NCBI GenBank assembly: GCA_025463055.1
Contig: JAOAPV010000088.1
Coordinates: 30,512-94,511 of the forward strand
Direction of reading: 5' to 3'
Source: Candidatus Acidiferrum typicum
GTDB lineage: Bacteria; Acidobacteriota; Terriglobia; Acidiferrales; UBA7541
DNA length: 64,000 bases
The position numbers and the translations under genes are program-made. Of this stretch, positions 35,415-43,833 are shown one piece after another. How positions within the stretch are numbered: the stretch's first letter is position 1; each line of letters begins with the position of its first letter. Below the pieces are notes generated by a model. It was not told the origin of the DNA and did not search any database. It saw only the letters and a list, made by a program, of their open reading frames with translations.

Positions 35415-35614
35415 AAGACTTTCCGAAAACGCTACCACACGCCCCCAACCAGCACAACGCTTCTGTGCCCTTCGCGTATCGGCTCAGTTTCGTTTTTGCG
35501 CGTTAAGCAAGAATTAGGCTGTCGCAGAACTTGCGCGCAGGAGCGTTACTCAAACTTCGGCCGACCGATCTTGGCTCTGCGGCTAAACGAAAAGCCGCCG
35601 GGTCCGCAATGAGA

Positions 35615-37699
35615 TTACGTTGACGGATGCTTCAGAATCTCCGCCAAGGCATGCAGCCGTGCCGAGTCAGCCGGGCTCTTCGCCGTGGCGGCGCTCTGTT
35701 CCAACGACGGTGCCATTTTCTCCAATTTCGCAACCTTGCCCCGGCTCATGTGCGAGCTCTCCGCTTTTTGGATTGCCTTCCGCAGATCCGCGATCCGTTC
35801 TGCAGGCAAGGCCTGTGACCGGGACAACTGGTCCACGTACGCCTTCGCCACCACCAACTGTGCAGGCCACTCGATTTTTTGCTGGTTCTGCACATTCAGT
35901 TCTGGCACGCGAACCGCCTTCGCCGCATCGATTTCGTTCTGAGTCAGAAACTTAGTTGGTGCCAGTTCAAACACGTCCAGGCCGCGCGCGATCTCCGATC
36001 CGTAGATGTATCCGTTGTACCAATATGCCGCCCAATCGCCGCCCAGCACCAACATCTTCGGATCAATCGGCCCACGGTCGAAGTACGCAATCTCGAAAGG
36101 TTGCGCCGGGTCGGTGAAGTCAACAACGGAGATGCCGCCCTGGTACCAGGCCTGCACTTCGATATCGCGCCCAGGGACCGGAATCAACGAGCCGTTGTGC
36201 GCCACACAGTTCTCCGTGTCGCTCTGTGCGGCTGGGAGCTTGTAATAGTTCGCGAAACTCAGCTTGTCGTCCTTCAGATGAAAGATCGCATCCGCGCCCC
36301 ACTTGTTCGGGTCGTTCGCACGGCATCGCGCCCCCAAGCCACCGCCCCATTCGTCGGTGAACACGACTTTGCTCCCATCATTCGAGAACGAAGCCGAGTG
36401 CCAGTAGGAATAGTTAGGATCGTTCACCGCATCCAGCCGCTTCGGATGCACCGGGTCCTTAATGTCGAGCACAATTCCATTTCCCGAGCACGCGCCAGCC
36501 GCCAGCCCAATCGCTGAGTACGCCGTGATGTCGTGGCACTGATCGGTGTCCGCCGGCTTCTCCTCTTTGCCCTTCTTGCCATGTGTGCCGCCGTTGTTCA
36601 GGCCGTTCATCGCCCCCGTCCGGGCATCGATGAATACTCGAGGGCTGGACACCACTTTCGCATCCTGCGGCGCGGCCACAGGAACCTTGATCACGTCGAT
36701 GCGAAACAGCGCCGTGTTCGGGTCCTTGTCCGGCTTTTCACCTGAGCACCCCGCCAGTTCTTCCGGCTGGCGGACAAACGATGTTCCTGAAACGTAGATG
36801 TAAACGTTCTCTTTGTCGTTCGGATCTGTCACCAGGGTATGCGTATGCGATCCGCGGCACGTCTGTACTGCTGCCACTTGCTTCGGATTCTTGATATCGG
36901 AAATGTCGAAAATTCTCACGCCGCGAAAACGCTCTCTTTGCGCCGCGGGAATCCGTTTCTTCTTTTTTTCTTTATCCTCACCTGCAGGCGGCGGAGGCTC
37001 GGCCGGAAATCCCTCCGTGCCGCAATCCATCCGTCCGTTCGGCATCTCCACCGACATAAACAGCAAGTTTTTGTACACGGAAGGATCGCCCTGCCCGCCT
37101 GGGCACACCAGCGACGTCAGCAACTTTGTGTTTGCTGGATTGGAGATGTCATAGATATTCAAGCCATAAAAATTCCCTTGGAACAAGTGGTTGCCCTGGA
37201 ACGCAAAGTCCGAGTTCGCGAAACCCAGCTGCGCGATTGCCAAGTGCATCGACTTCGGCAACTTTGAGGACATGGTGCTCATGCCGAGCTGGCCAATCGC
37301 CTTCTGCACCTTCGGATCGTCGGGATCGGAAGCCCCCAGTTGAAACGCGTCCGGCTTCTTGAGCAGCAAGAGGTGCTTGATGCCCATCGATGTTTCGCCC
37401 GCGTCATACAGCCCGGGCTTCAGCTTGGCGCGTGGATCGTTCGTGTCCGACCCCGTCAACCCCGCGGGTAGCGTTGGCGCCGGCTCGGGTGCAAATGGAT
37501 TCTCGTCCTCGTCATCCTTGTCATCCTTATCTTTGCCATCTTTGTCCGCATCCGCGTGTTCCTGCGAGGGTGTTGGGCTTGCAGGCGTCTGCGCCGGTGG
37601 CGGCGTCGCGGGCGCCTGTGCCGGCATCCGGCTCACACCGAAACATAAAATAAGCGCGGTCACCGCCACGCGAAGTGCAAAGCTGGGCAATCGGTTCAT
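35615..37699 (-). CDS. Secreted LVIVD-repeat beta-propeller-like protein
   Basis: 694 residues. Signal peptide (about 1-28, ending RMPAQA), then a Pro-rich and strongly acidic Asp/Lys linker (about 30-75). The body has LVIVD-like repeat units: LNIYDISNPANTKLLTSLVCP, VRIFDISDIKNPKQVAAVQTCRG, VLDIKDPVHPKRLDAV, ISVVDFTDPAQPFEIAYFDRGP, consistent with a propeller fold. A basic insertion with KKKK lies near 255. The C-terminal ~100 residues are helical (AYVDQLSRSQALPAERIADL). Function unknown; such proteins are exported and often tied to surface binding. Its ATG overlaps the stop of the DUF305 gene (ATGA), so the two are co-translated and probably work together. Confidence 0.8.
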   Translation of the reverse strand: MNRLPSFALRVAVTALILCFGVSRMPAQAPATPPPAQTPASPTPSQEHADADKDGKDKDDKDDEDENPFAPEPAPTLPAGLTGSDTNDPRAKLKPGLYDAGETSMGIKHLLLLKKPDAFQLGASDPDDPKVQKAIGQLGMSTMSSKLPKSMHLAIAQLGFANSDFAFQGNHLFQGNFYGLNIYDISNPANTKLLTSLVCPGGQGDPSVYKNLLFMSVEMPNGRMDCGTEGFPAEPPPPAGEDKEKKKKRIPAAQRERFRGVRIFDISDIKNPKQVAAVQTCRGSHTHTLVTDPNDKENVYIYVSGTSFVRQPEELAGCSGEKPDKDPNTALFRIDVIKVPVAAPQDAKVVSSPRVFIDARTGAMNGLNNGGTHGKKGKEEKPADTDQCHDITAYSAIGLAAGACSGNGIVLDIKDPVHPKRLDAVNDPNYSYWHSASFSNDGSKVVFTDEWGGGLGARCRANDPNKWGADAIFHLKDDKLSFANYYKLPAAQSDTENCVAHNGSLIPVPGRDIEVQAWYQGGISVVDFTDPAQPFEIAYFDRGPIDPKMLVLGGDWAAYWYNGYIYGSEIARGLDVFELAPTKFLTQNEIDAAKAVRVPELNVQNQQKIEWPAQLVVAKAYVDQLSRSQALPAERIADLRKAIQKAESSHMSRGKVAKLEKMAPSLEQSAATAKSPADSARLHALAEILKHPST

Positions 37700-38385
37700 C
37701 GTTTCTCCTCTGAAAATTCTTTCTCCAACATAGTTTGCATAATTCGGATCTCGGCGCGTTGCGTATTGTCTGCATCGGTGGCGAAGTTAAAGAGGTCGGC
37801 ATCCTGCCCCGCGCCCGCCGTGTCAAACAAATCCTTCACCATCGTCAACGCGCCATTGTGATGCTGAACCATCCCGGTCAAAAATAAGTGGTCGAACTCG
37901 GCGCCCTTCGCCTTCCGCAGTGCTTCCATCTGCTCCGGCGTAAGCATACCGGGCATCAGAGCCATCTTTTCGTGCATATTCATGTTCGGCATTTCCGGCG
38001 TCATCATGGAAAGCGCTTCTCCCCGAGCCGCCAGCCAGCGCCGCATAAACCTAATTTCGTCCGACTGCGAGCTACTGATTCGCGCCCCGAGCAACCGCAA
38101 ATCCTTGTTATCTGTATGCGACGTAATCAGCGCCGTCATCTCCACCGCTTGCGAATGATGCATGATCATGCCCTGCATGAACTCCACGTCCGCTTGCGAC
38201 CGTGGCGGCAGCGTGGCCTTCGTCGATGCCGGCAACGTCCTGCTCGGCTTACCCGGCGCACCCGGTTGTACCACAACAGGCCTCCCCGGATCGGTCTGCT
38301 GTGCCCACACAGCAGAGGAGAACAGCCCAGCGCAGCAAAAGAAACCTGCGGAAGCGCTCGCGGCGAGCAACATGCCGCGCAGCAC
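37696..38385 (-). CDS. DUF305 protein, exported
   Basis: About 229 residues from a GTG at 38385 (GAGAGG 8 bases upstream); the frame extends to 38577, but the extra 64 residues look like read-through of non-coding DNA, and an ATG lies at 38373. A signal peptide (LLAASASAGFFCCAGLFSSAVWAQ) supports the short form. Two DUF305 halves: DVEFMQGMIMHHSQAVEMTALI (about residue 65) and FDHLFLTGMVQHHNGALTMV (about 165), each with the His-His pair. These proteins are four-helix bundles implicated in metal (copper) contexts; a Met-rich segment (MMTPEMPNMNMHEKMALMPGM) between the halves also suggests metal binding. Operon with the LVIVD-repeat gene. Confidence 0.85.
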   Translation of the reverse strand: MLRGMLLAASASAGFFCCAGLFSSAVWAQQTDPGRPVVVQPGAPGKPSRTLPASTKATLPPRSQADVEFMQGMIMHHSQAVEMTALITSHTDNKDLRLLGARISSSQSDEIRFMRRWLAARGEALSMMTPEMPNMNMHEKMALMPGMLTPEQMEALRKAKGAEFDHLFLTGMVQHHNGALTMVKDLFDTAGAGQDADLFNFATDADNTQRAEIRIMQTMLEKEFSEEKR

Positions 38386-38712
38386 CGCAGATCCTCTCGC
38401 AGAGTGAAGCTTGCCCTTGCGGCGAAAACGATAAAGCCCCCACTCCGGTACACCCTTCGGTCCATTTCGGTCAAGGATCAAGTGCAAATCCGGCGATGTA
38501 GATACAACGCGGAACCTATGCGGCAGGAGTAGGCGCCAATTCAGCTTGCGCGTTTTTTCAAAATCTTCCCGTTCCAATCACACACCACACGCGGCCAAGA
38601 AACTACCCGCCGGGGTCGGCAGCATAGACCAACAGTGCAGGCGATAGCAATCCTTAACGGCTGGGTAGCGAGCTTCTTTGGAAATCATAGCGAGACCACA
38701 GGATTTGCGCGT

Positions 38713-39894
38713 TTATCGGGACTTAGCCTTAGGCAGCTGGTATACCTCAAGTATTCCGTCATCCAGAACCGCGAGCAGTGCACCGTCGGGTGATAGAGCC
38801 AGTCGATTCCTGTGCTCTATCCAGGGAGGCCAAGGCGAAGATCCCTTTACTTTACATGCGTAAATTGCTGTTCGTTCATGAAGGCTGTAGACGACTACAT
38901 GGTCGTCCGAGAGAACTCCGTACATATCCAAAACTTCATTCGTTACCCCACGGATCTTGGTTTCGATAATCGCAAACCTCTCGCCGCCGGCGGATGTCGC
39001 CTCGGAACCAAACGAGTATTTGCTTGGCAAACTTACCTGGAACAGGAGCACCCCTTCCAGGGTCACCACCGCCATCTTTCCGCCCGCTGTGAGCACGAGG
39101 GTCGAATCGTTAGCGAAGAAAGGTGTTTTTCCTTTGGAATCTCTCAACTGTTTGTTCATTTCAGGAAAATTAAATGGCTGCCACTGCTCGCTTATTCCGC
39201 GGATGCACAGTTCAAAGTGTGGCCTGCAAGTGCCAACCAGGAAATTATCCGTAAAATGAACACCGAATACTTCATTTGACCATGTTGCGAGAGGCTCAAA
39301 GGACTCGGCGTCGATCAGCGTGTGGCGAGAATCTCGGCCCACGCCAGTGTCGATGGAAAAAGACCGCCGACTCAATGAGACGTCGTCAGAATTGCAAGGG
39401 CCGAAGCGAGAGAGATGTTCCTCTCGAATCAGACCAAAATCATCTGAAAGAAGCTGGATTGCGTTGCCTGTACAAGTGAAGAACTTTCCCTTCGATACCG
39501 GATTTATCGTCGCGTAGAACGTAGAGGTTGGCCACGCTTTGATAGTTTTCTTCTCGCCGGTACGAACGTTAATAACGAGAGCGTGCAGATGAGAGGGGGC
39601 GGGTGTGAGGTATCCTTTTTTCTTATCGCCATTATTGTCAAGGGTTGTCCATCCTAGGACAAGGTCGTCCGTATCAGCAAAAGCCAAGGACCAATAATCG
39701 TGCCTACCGAAAGGTACGTGAGGTTTGTATCCATACTGTTTCAAATCCACTTCGAGCAGCGGTCGGTCCTTAGTTAGCTCTGGCTCAGGCTCAAGTGTCT
39801 GCGCCTTCGTCTGTGGGCAGAGTACGGGCACAACGAGCAGCAAGACCAAACCCAATGTTTTCCCAATAGTTTTCTCCTTCCGAGGGCTGCTCAT
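38713..39894 (-). CDS. Hypothetical secreted propeller-like protein
   Basis: 393 residues. Signal peptide (TLGLVLLLVVPVLCPQTKAQ). No named domain recognised, but repeated strand-rich units ending in patterns such as HLHALVINVRTGEKKTIKAW, GKMAVVTLEGVLLFQVSL, and RLALSPDGALLAVLDDGILEVYQL resemble WD40/quinoprotein-like propeller blades. Several Cys residues occur in pairs (CTGN, CNSDD, CRPHFELC), which fits an exported protein with disulfides. No operon partner: the gaps on both sides exceed 250 bases to the next upstream gene. The flanking gap 39895-40146 shows no clear feature. Function unknown. Confidence 0.7.
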   Translation of the reverse strand: MSSPRKEKTIGKTLGLVLLLVVPVLCPQTKAQTLEPEPELTKDRPLLEVDLKQYGYKPHVPFGRHDYWSLAFADTDDLVLGWTTLDNNGDKKKGYLTPAPSHLHALVINVRTGEKKTIKAWPTSTFYATINPVSKGKFFTCTGNAIQLLSDDFGLIREEHLSRFGPCNSDDVSLSRRSFSIDTGVGRDSRHTLIDAESFEPLATWSNEVFGVHFTDNFLVGTCRPHFELCIRGISEQWQPFNFPEMNKQLRDSKGKTPFFANDSTLVLTAGGKMAVVTLEGVLLFQVSLPSKYSFGSEATSAGGERFAIIETKIRGVTNEVLDMYGVLSDDHVVVYSLHERTAIYACKVKGSSPWPPWIEHRNRLALSPDGALLAVLDDGILEVYQLPKAKSR

Positions 39895-40146
39895 GTTGAG
39901 CTATTCCGTACCGCGCGACACATCCACAAAACAACTTGAGGCAATCCTGGTGCCAAGTCCTCCTCGTGCGGCTTGACGGTCCGCATGTTGAAAGCAAAAG
40001 GGAAAGACGGAATAGGCTCGCCGGATGGTGAAATTATTGTAGGGTTACGCTCTACCAATGCCAGCTTAACCTGGCACCGAACATCGAACGCTAGAATGGC
40101 GGCCCTCACATATGCATCGGTTAAGTCCTGATTTCTGTAGCCGTCC

Positions 40147-40923
40147 TTACTGGTTCACCCCACTAGCCAGAAATCCCCCGTCCACCGCCAGAACATGCCC
40201 GGTCACATAACTCGCCGCATCTGAAGCCAAGAACACCGCCGCACCCGCCAGCTCATCCAACTGTCCGAACCGGTGCATCGGCGTGCGCAGCAAAAATTCC
40301 TTCCCGCGCTCCGTCCCATCCAGCAATCCCGCATTCAACTCCGTACGAAAAACGCCCGGTGCAATCCCATTGACGCAAACTCCCTTCGTGGCCCACTCGA
40401 TGGCCAGCGATTTTGTCAGCGAAGCCACGCCAGCTTTGCTCGCCGAATATGCTGCAACCTCCTGCAGTGCCACAAACGAAGCGATCGACGCGATATTAAT
40501 GATGCGTCCATACCGCCGCTCAATCATGTGTCGGCCAAACACCCGGCAAGCCCGCAACGTCCCATTTAGGTTCGTATCCAGAATGCCGTTCCATTCTTCC
40601 TCCGGAACCTGCAACGTGGGTGTGCGCTTAGTCCGCCCTGCGCAGTTCACCAAAATCTCCACGCTCCCAAATTCCGCCAGCACCGCCTTCAATAATTCCT
40701 GGATGCTCGCCTCATTAGTAACATCGCAGCTCTGCGCGAGCGACCGTCGCCCCAGCGCCTTCACTTCCTCCGCCGCCTTGCGCACCAATTCCGTCCGCCG
40801 CCCGGTAGGCACAACATTAGCCCCAGCTAACGCCAACCCCTTATTGAGAGCAAGCCCAATCCCGCTCGTCCCCCCAATAACCACCGCCGTCTTCCCACTC
40901 AATTCCAATTTAGGATGACCCAT
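40147..40923 (-). CDS. SDR oxidoreductase (gluconate/KduD-like)
   Basis: 258 residues from the ATG at 40923 with GGAG five bases upstream. Standard SDR: VVIGGTSGIGLALNKGLA (TGxxxGIG with Gly for Thr at the start), RR after the second strand (VPTGRRTEL), which suggests NADP(H), LVNCAGRTKR, Ser in IASIASF, YSASK, and LAVDGGFLASG. The style matches 2-deoxy-D-gluconate 3-dehydrogenase/gluconate 5-dehydrogenase-type enzymes. It stands beside a GH97 glucosidase on the same strand but 160 bases away, so co-transcription is possible. Substrate probably a sugar acid; not proven. Confidence 0.88.
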   Translation of the reverse strand: MGHPKLELSGKTAVVIGGTSGIGLALNKGLALAGANVVPTGRRTELVRKAAEEVKALGRRSLAQSCDVTNEASIQELLKAVLAEFGSVEILVNCAGRTKRTPTLQVPEEEWNGILDTNLNGTLRACRVFGRHMIERRYGRIINIASIASFVALQEVAAYSASKAGVASLTKSLAIEWATKGVCVNGIAPGVFRTELNAGLLDGTERGKEFLLRTPMHRFGQLDELAGAAVFLASDAASYVTGHVLAVDGGFLASGVNQ

Positions 40924-41084
40924 GAACACTCCAAGTAGCACAGGCACTCATGCCCGTGCCCACTGTAACGTCACCGAGCACAATCGGTCGAAGCACACGC
41001 GGTATCAATGGACAATCGCGTCGCATTGTCATTCCGAGGGCGGTATTGCCCGACAAATCTGCTTTTTGCTTCGCCCGATCCGCC

Positions 41085-43046
41085 CTACTGCGTAATCCGC
41101 CCAGCCCAGCCGCCGCCAGGCGCCAACTTAATTTTCATCTTCGTTTCACGGTTGACCTGCCTCTTGCTCCATATAAAGTCGCTGCCCATGCGGTCCGCGT
41201 TCACGCCATCTTGATACGCTTGCAGCGTGAAGTTGCCTTCCGGCAAAAACGAAAAATCAATCTCCAGCTCTCGTGGCGACCAGTTCGTCATCGCCCCCAC
41301 ATACCAATCCTTCCCGTTCCGCCGCGCCACCGCAACATACTCCGCAATCTGGGCGTCGAGCACCTTCGTCTCATCCCACACCGACGGAACCGGCGCGAGA
41401 AACTCCATAACCTCCGGCTCGCGCAGATAATTCGACGGGCTGTCGGAAAGCATCTGCAGCGGGCTCTCAAAAACCACATACATCGCAAGCTGGTGGCAAC
41501 GCGTGCCCTGGCTCATCGGACGGCTGCCAATCGCTTTAAAACTACTCTTTTGCGCGTTGATCATCGCTCCCGGCGTGTAATCCATCGGCCCCAGGAACAT
41601 GCGCGTGAACGGCAGGGTCACATCGTGGTCCGGATCGGTCTCCGCGCTCCACTTGCTCCACTCCATCCCGCGCACACCTTCCGTGCTGATTAGGTTGGGC
41701 CACGTGCGCGTCATAGTCGCCGGCTTCTGGTCGCCATGAAAATCCACCAGCATCTTGCGCTTCGCCGTCTCACGGCTTACCTTGTGGTAGTAGTTGATCA
41801 GCAACTGGTCACTGCGCTGCATGAAATCCACTTTGACGCCCTTGATTCCCCATTTTGCGTATTGGTCCAGCGCCTTCTCCAGTTGATCGTCAAGCTTGTT
41901 CCACAGCACCCATAAAATAACGCCAACGTTTTTCTGTTTTGCGTACCTGGTCAGTTCCTCCATATTCAACGCTGGCACGACGTCCAGCACATCGCCATTC
42001 CTGTACCAGCCCTCGTCCAAAATGATGTAAGGGATTCCGTACTTCGCCGCGAAATCAACGTAATACTTGTAAGTCTCGGTATTCACGCCGGCTTTGAAGG
42101 CCACATTGTAGACATTCCAGTCGTTCCACCAGTCCCACGCCACTTTGCCCGGCTTGATCCAGGACGTGTCCTGCACCTGCGACGGCTTAGCGAGCAGGTA
42201 TGTCAATTGATTGGTCAGCAGGTCGGCATCCTTCTCAGCGACGCCAATCACGCGCCATGGAAACGTCCGCGTGCCTTTCGTGATCGCGATGTAGTCGGCG
42301 CTCTCCACCACGTGCAAATCGCGATCGTGTTCCAGATGCTCTTTCAACGGATACGGCGGAAATGTCCCTGCCAAACCGTTGCCGTTCGTGCCTCGCAGCC
42401 ACAAGCCCGGATACTCTTCAACGTCCGATTCAGCTACCGCCACCTTTGCGCCTTCCCCCACGTCCACCACGGCCGGCAACGTCGCGATATATTCAGGGTG
42501 GATATCCGCCAAACGTCGCGGTAAATATTTGCGCTCGTTGTGCGACATGAAACTCTCTTCTTCAGGATAGAAAACAATGTCATTGCTCGTGAAATTCAAA
42601 TTCATCTCTTCGCCATAAATCTTCACTTCCGATTGCGGCAGAGATGTTTCCAGGCGATATCCCACTCCCTCGTTGTACGCGCGAAATGTGACCGCGTACC
42701 CGCCGTCCATATCCAGATGCAACTCTTTATAGTTATCGCGAATCTTCGCGAACTTCTGCCGCACCACCGGCTCGAGCACCTCGTCGTGGCTGCTCTCTTT
42801 GTGCTTCAAAACCTTTGCTTGCACTCCGAATTTCTTGTGGTCGACATCCAGAGAAAGCGTGCAATCCTGCAGCACCGCCCGGCCGTTCAGCAGCACGTCG
42901 TAGCGAACACCATTCGCCGTGCGAATCTTTACCTCCACTTTGTTGTTCGGCGACCGCAAATCGTAACTCGATTGCGCGTTAGCACCGCCCGCCAGCAACA
43001 AAGCTGCCGTGATCACAAACAGCACTTTCCTCAGCATTCTGCTCAT
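41085..43046 (-). CDS. Glycoside hydrolase family 97 (alpha-glucosidase/SusB-like)
   Basis: 653 residues from the ATG at 43046 (GGGGAAAAG directly before it), with a signal peptide ending GGANAQ. Three-domain GH97 architecture: N-terminal beta-supersandwich (YDLRSPNNKVEVKI, YNEGVGYRLETSLPQ), catalytic barrel (about 290-550: AWDWWNDWNVYNVAFKAGVNTETYKYYVDFAAKYGIPYIILDEGWY, KGVKVDFMQRSDQ, NLISTEGVRGMEWSKW with the conserved Glu), and C-terminal sandwich (REPEVMEFLAPVPSVWDET). GH97 enzymes hydrolyse alpha-glucosides (inverting) or alpha-galactosides (retaining) in the periplasm with calcium. The Glu-containing motif favours the inverting alpha-glucosidase group, but this is by eye. A cupin gene lies 28 bases upstream. 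Confidence 0.9.
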   Translation of the reverse strand: MSRMLRKVLFVITAALLLAGGANAQSSYDLRSPNNKVEVKIRTANGVRYDVLLNGRAVLQDCTLSLDVDHKKFGVQAKVLKHKESSHDEVLEPVVRQKFAKIRDNYKELHLDMDGGYAVTFRAYNEGVGYRLETSLPQSEVKIYGEEMNLNFTSNDIVFYPEEESFMSHNERKYLPRRLADIHPEYIATLPAVVDVGEGAKVAVAESDVEEYPGLWLRGTNGNGLAGTFPPYPLKEHLEHDRDLHVVESADYIAITKGTRTFPWRVIGVAEKDADLLTNQLTYLLAKPSQVQDTSWIKPGKVAWDWWNDWNVYNVAFKAGVNTETYKYYVDFAAKYGIPYIILDEGWYRNGDVLDVVPALNMEELTRYAKQKNVGVILWVLWNKLDDQLEKALDQYAKWGIKGVKVDFMQRSDQLLINYYHKVSRETAKRKMLVDFHGDQKPATMTRTWPNLISTEGVRGMEWSKWSAETDPDHDVTLPFTRMFLGPMDYTPGAMINAQKSSFKAIGSRPMSQGTRCHQLAMYVVFESPLQMLSDSPSNYLREPEVMEFLAPVPSVWDETKVLDAQIAEYVAVARRNGKDWYVGAMTNWSPRELEIDFSFLPEGNFTLQAYQDGVNADRMGSDFIWSKRQVNRETKMKIKLAPGGGWAGRITQ

Positions 43047-43074
43047 CTTTTCCCCTCTGAATCTCACGTGAACT

Positions 43075-43533
43075 CTACACCCCGGCAGCACCCGGACCGA
43101 TCTCCACCACAAAATAATTCGCCGCCGTCGTGCCCACATTTTTTACCCCGTGCTCGTCATTCGAACGCACAAACCCAACCGACCCCGGTCCCAACGGATA
43201 CGTTTTGCCATTCACGGTCAATTCCAGCGTCCCTTCCCGCATGAAAAACATTTCCGAATGCACATGATGATGAGGTGGATGCGGCATAGCCCCGGGCGGC
43301 AGCGTGGTCGCATGCGTCTCAAGGGACTCGCCCGTGGCAAGTTTGCCCTTTAGGATTTCGCGCACCTGCGCACCGCTAGCCGCGGTATGCGCCGTAAGCG
43401 TTGCGAACGCATAGCTAGCCGAAGGCAGCGAATCGCCTTGCTCGCTCGCCTCCGCTACTGACGCCGCAACCACCGGCATCATCGCCCCAGGCAGCAGCAA
43501 ACACATCTCACGTCGCGTCATAGTCATAGCCAT
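43075..43533 (-). CDS. Exported cupin-domain protein
   Basis: 152 residues. Tat-like N-terminus (TRREMCLLLPGAMMPVVAASVAEA). A single cupin barrel: motif 1 PHPPHHHVHSEMFFMREGTLELTVNG (three His and a Glu as metal ligands) and motif 2 GPGSVGFVRSNDEHGVKNVG. Likely binds a divalent metal; enzymatic or sugar-binding role unknown. Gene order cupin then GH97 with 28 bases between suggests an operon. Divergent from the Old Yellow Enzyme gene. Confidence 0.85.
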   Translation of the reverse strand: MAMTMTRREMCLLLPGAMMPVVAASVAEASEQGDSLPSASYAFATLTAHTAASGAQVREILKGKLATGESLETHATTLPPGAMPHPPHHHVHSEMFFMREGTLELTVNGKTYPLGPGSVGFVRSNDEHGVKNVGTTAANYFVVEIGPGAAGV

Positions 43534-43730
43534 CTCCTCGGCTCGCGCAGCTCACCAACTTCGCCCACGCCTCTCGTCCTTACCTTTGCTGTAATTCGAA
43601 TCGGCCGTACGCAGAACTAGCTCGACAGCGGCACAAAGAATCTTTTAGCATCGCTGTGTTTGTCAAGCCGGAAGCACACACGAAAAAGCGCGCGTCGACC
43701 GTTTCTAAAATATGACCAGGCAGAATGTAA

Positions 43731-43833
43731 TGATCGCTTCTGAAAACTTTCGGAGCAGAGCAGCGTGAGCATTCCTGAAAATTGCCGGGGCGTTGCAGCG
43801 TGAGCGCTTCACGAATTCTGCGGCTCGGCAGCG
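43731..43833 (+). repeat. Three imperfect tandem repeats of about 35 bases at a gene start
   Basis: Copies at 43731-43765, 43766-43800 and 43801-43833 share TGAgCgcTTC.tGAAaa.t..CGG.gC...GCAGCG. The first two both end in GCAGCGTGAGC across their 3' junctions. The GTG start of the next gene sits exactly at the junction of copies 2 and 3. Confidence 0.6.

Noticed and set aside
35579..35598. GCGGCT...AGCCGC hairpin after the LVIVD-repeat gene as a terminator
   Set aside because: Stem of 6 bases and no T-run on the minus strand; too weak to list as a terminator.
39891..40109. 72-codon minus-strand frame upstream of the propeller-like gene
   Set aside because: Some protein-like composition, but no ribosome site, no family and it overlaps the next gene start; evidence too weak to call.
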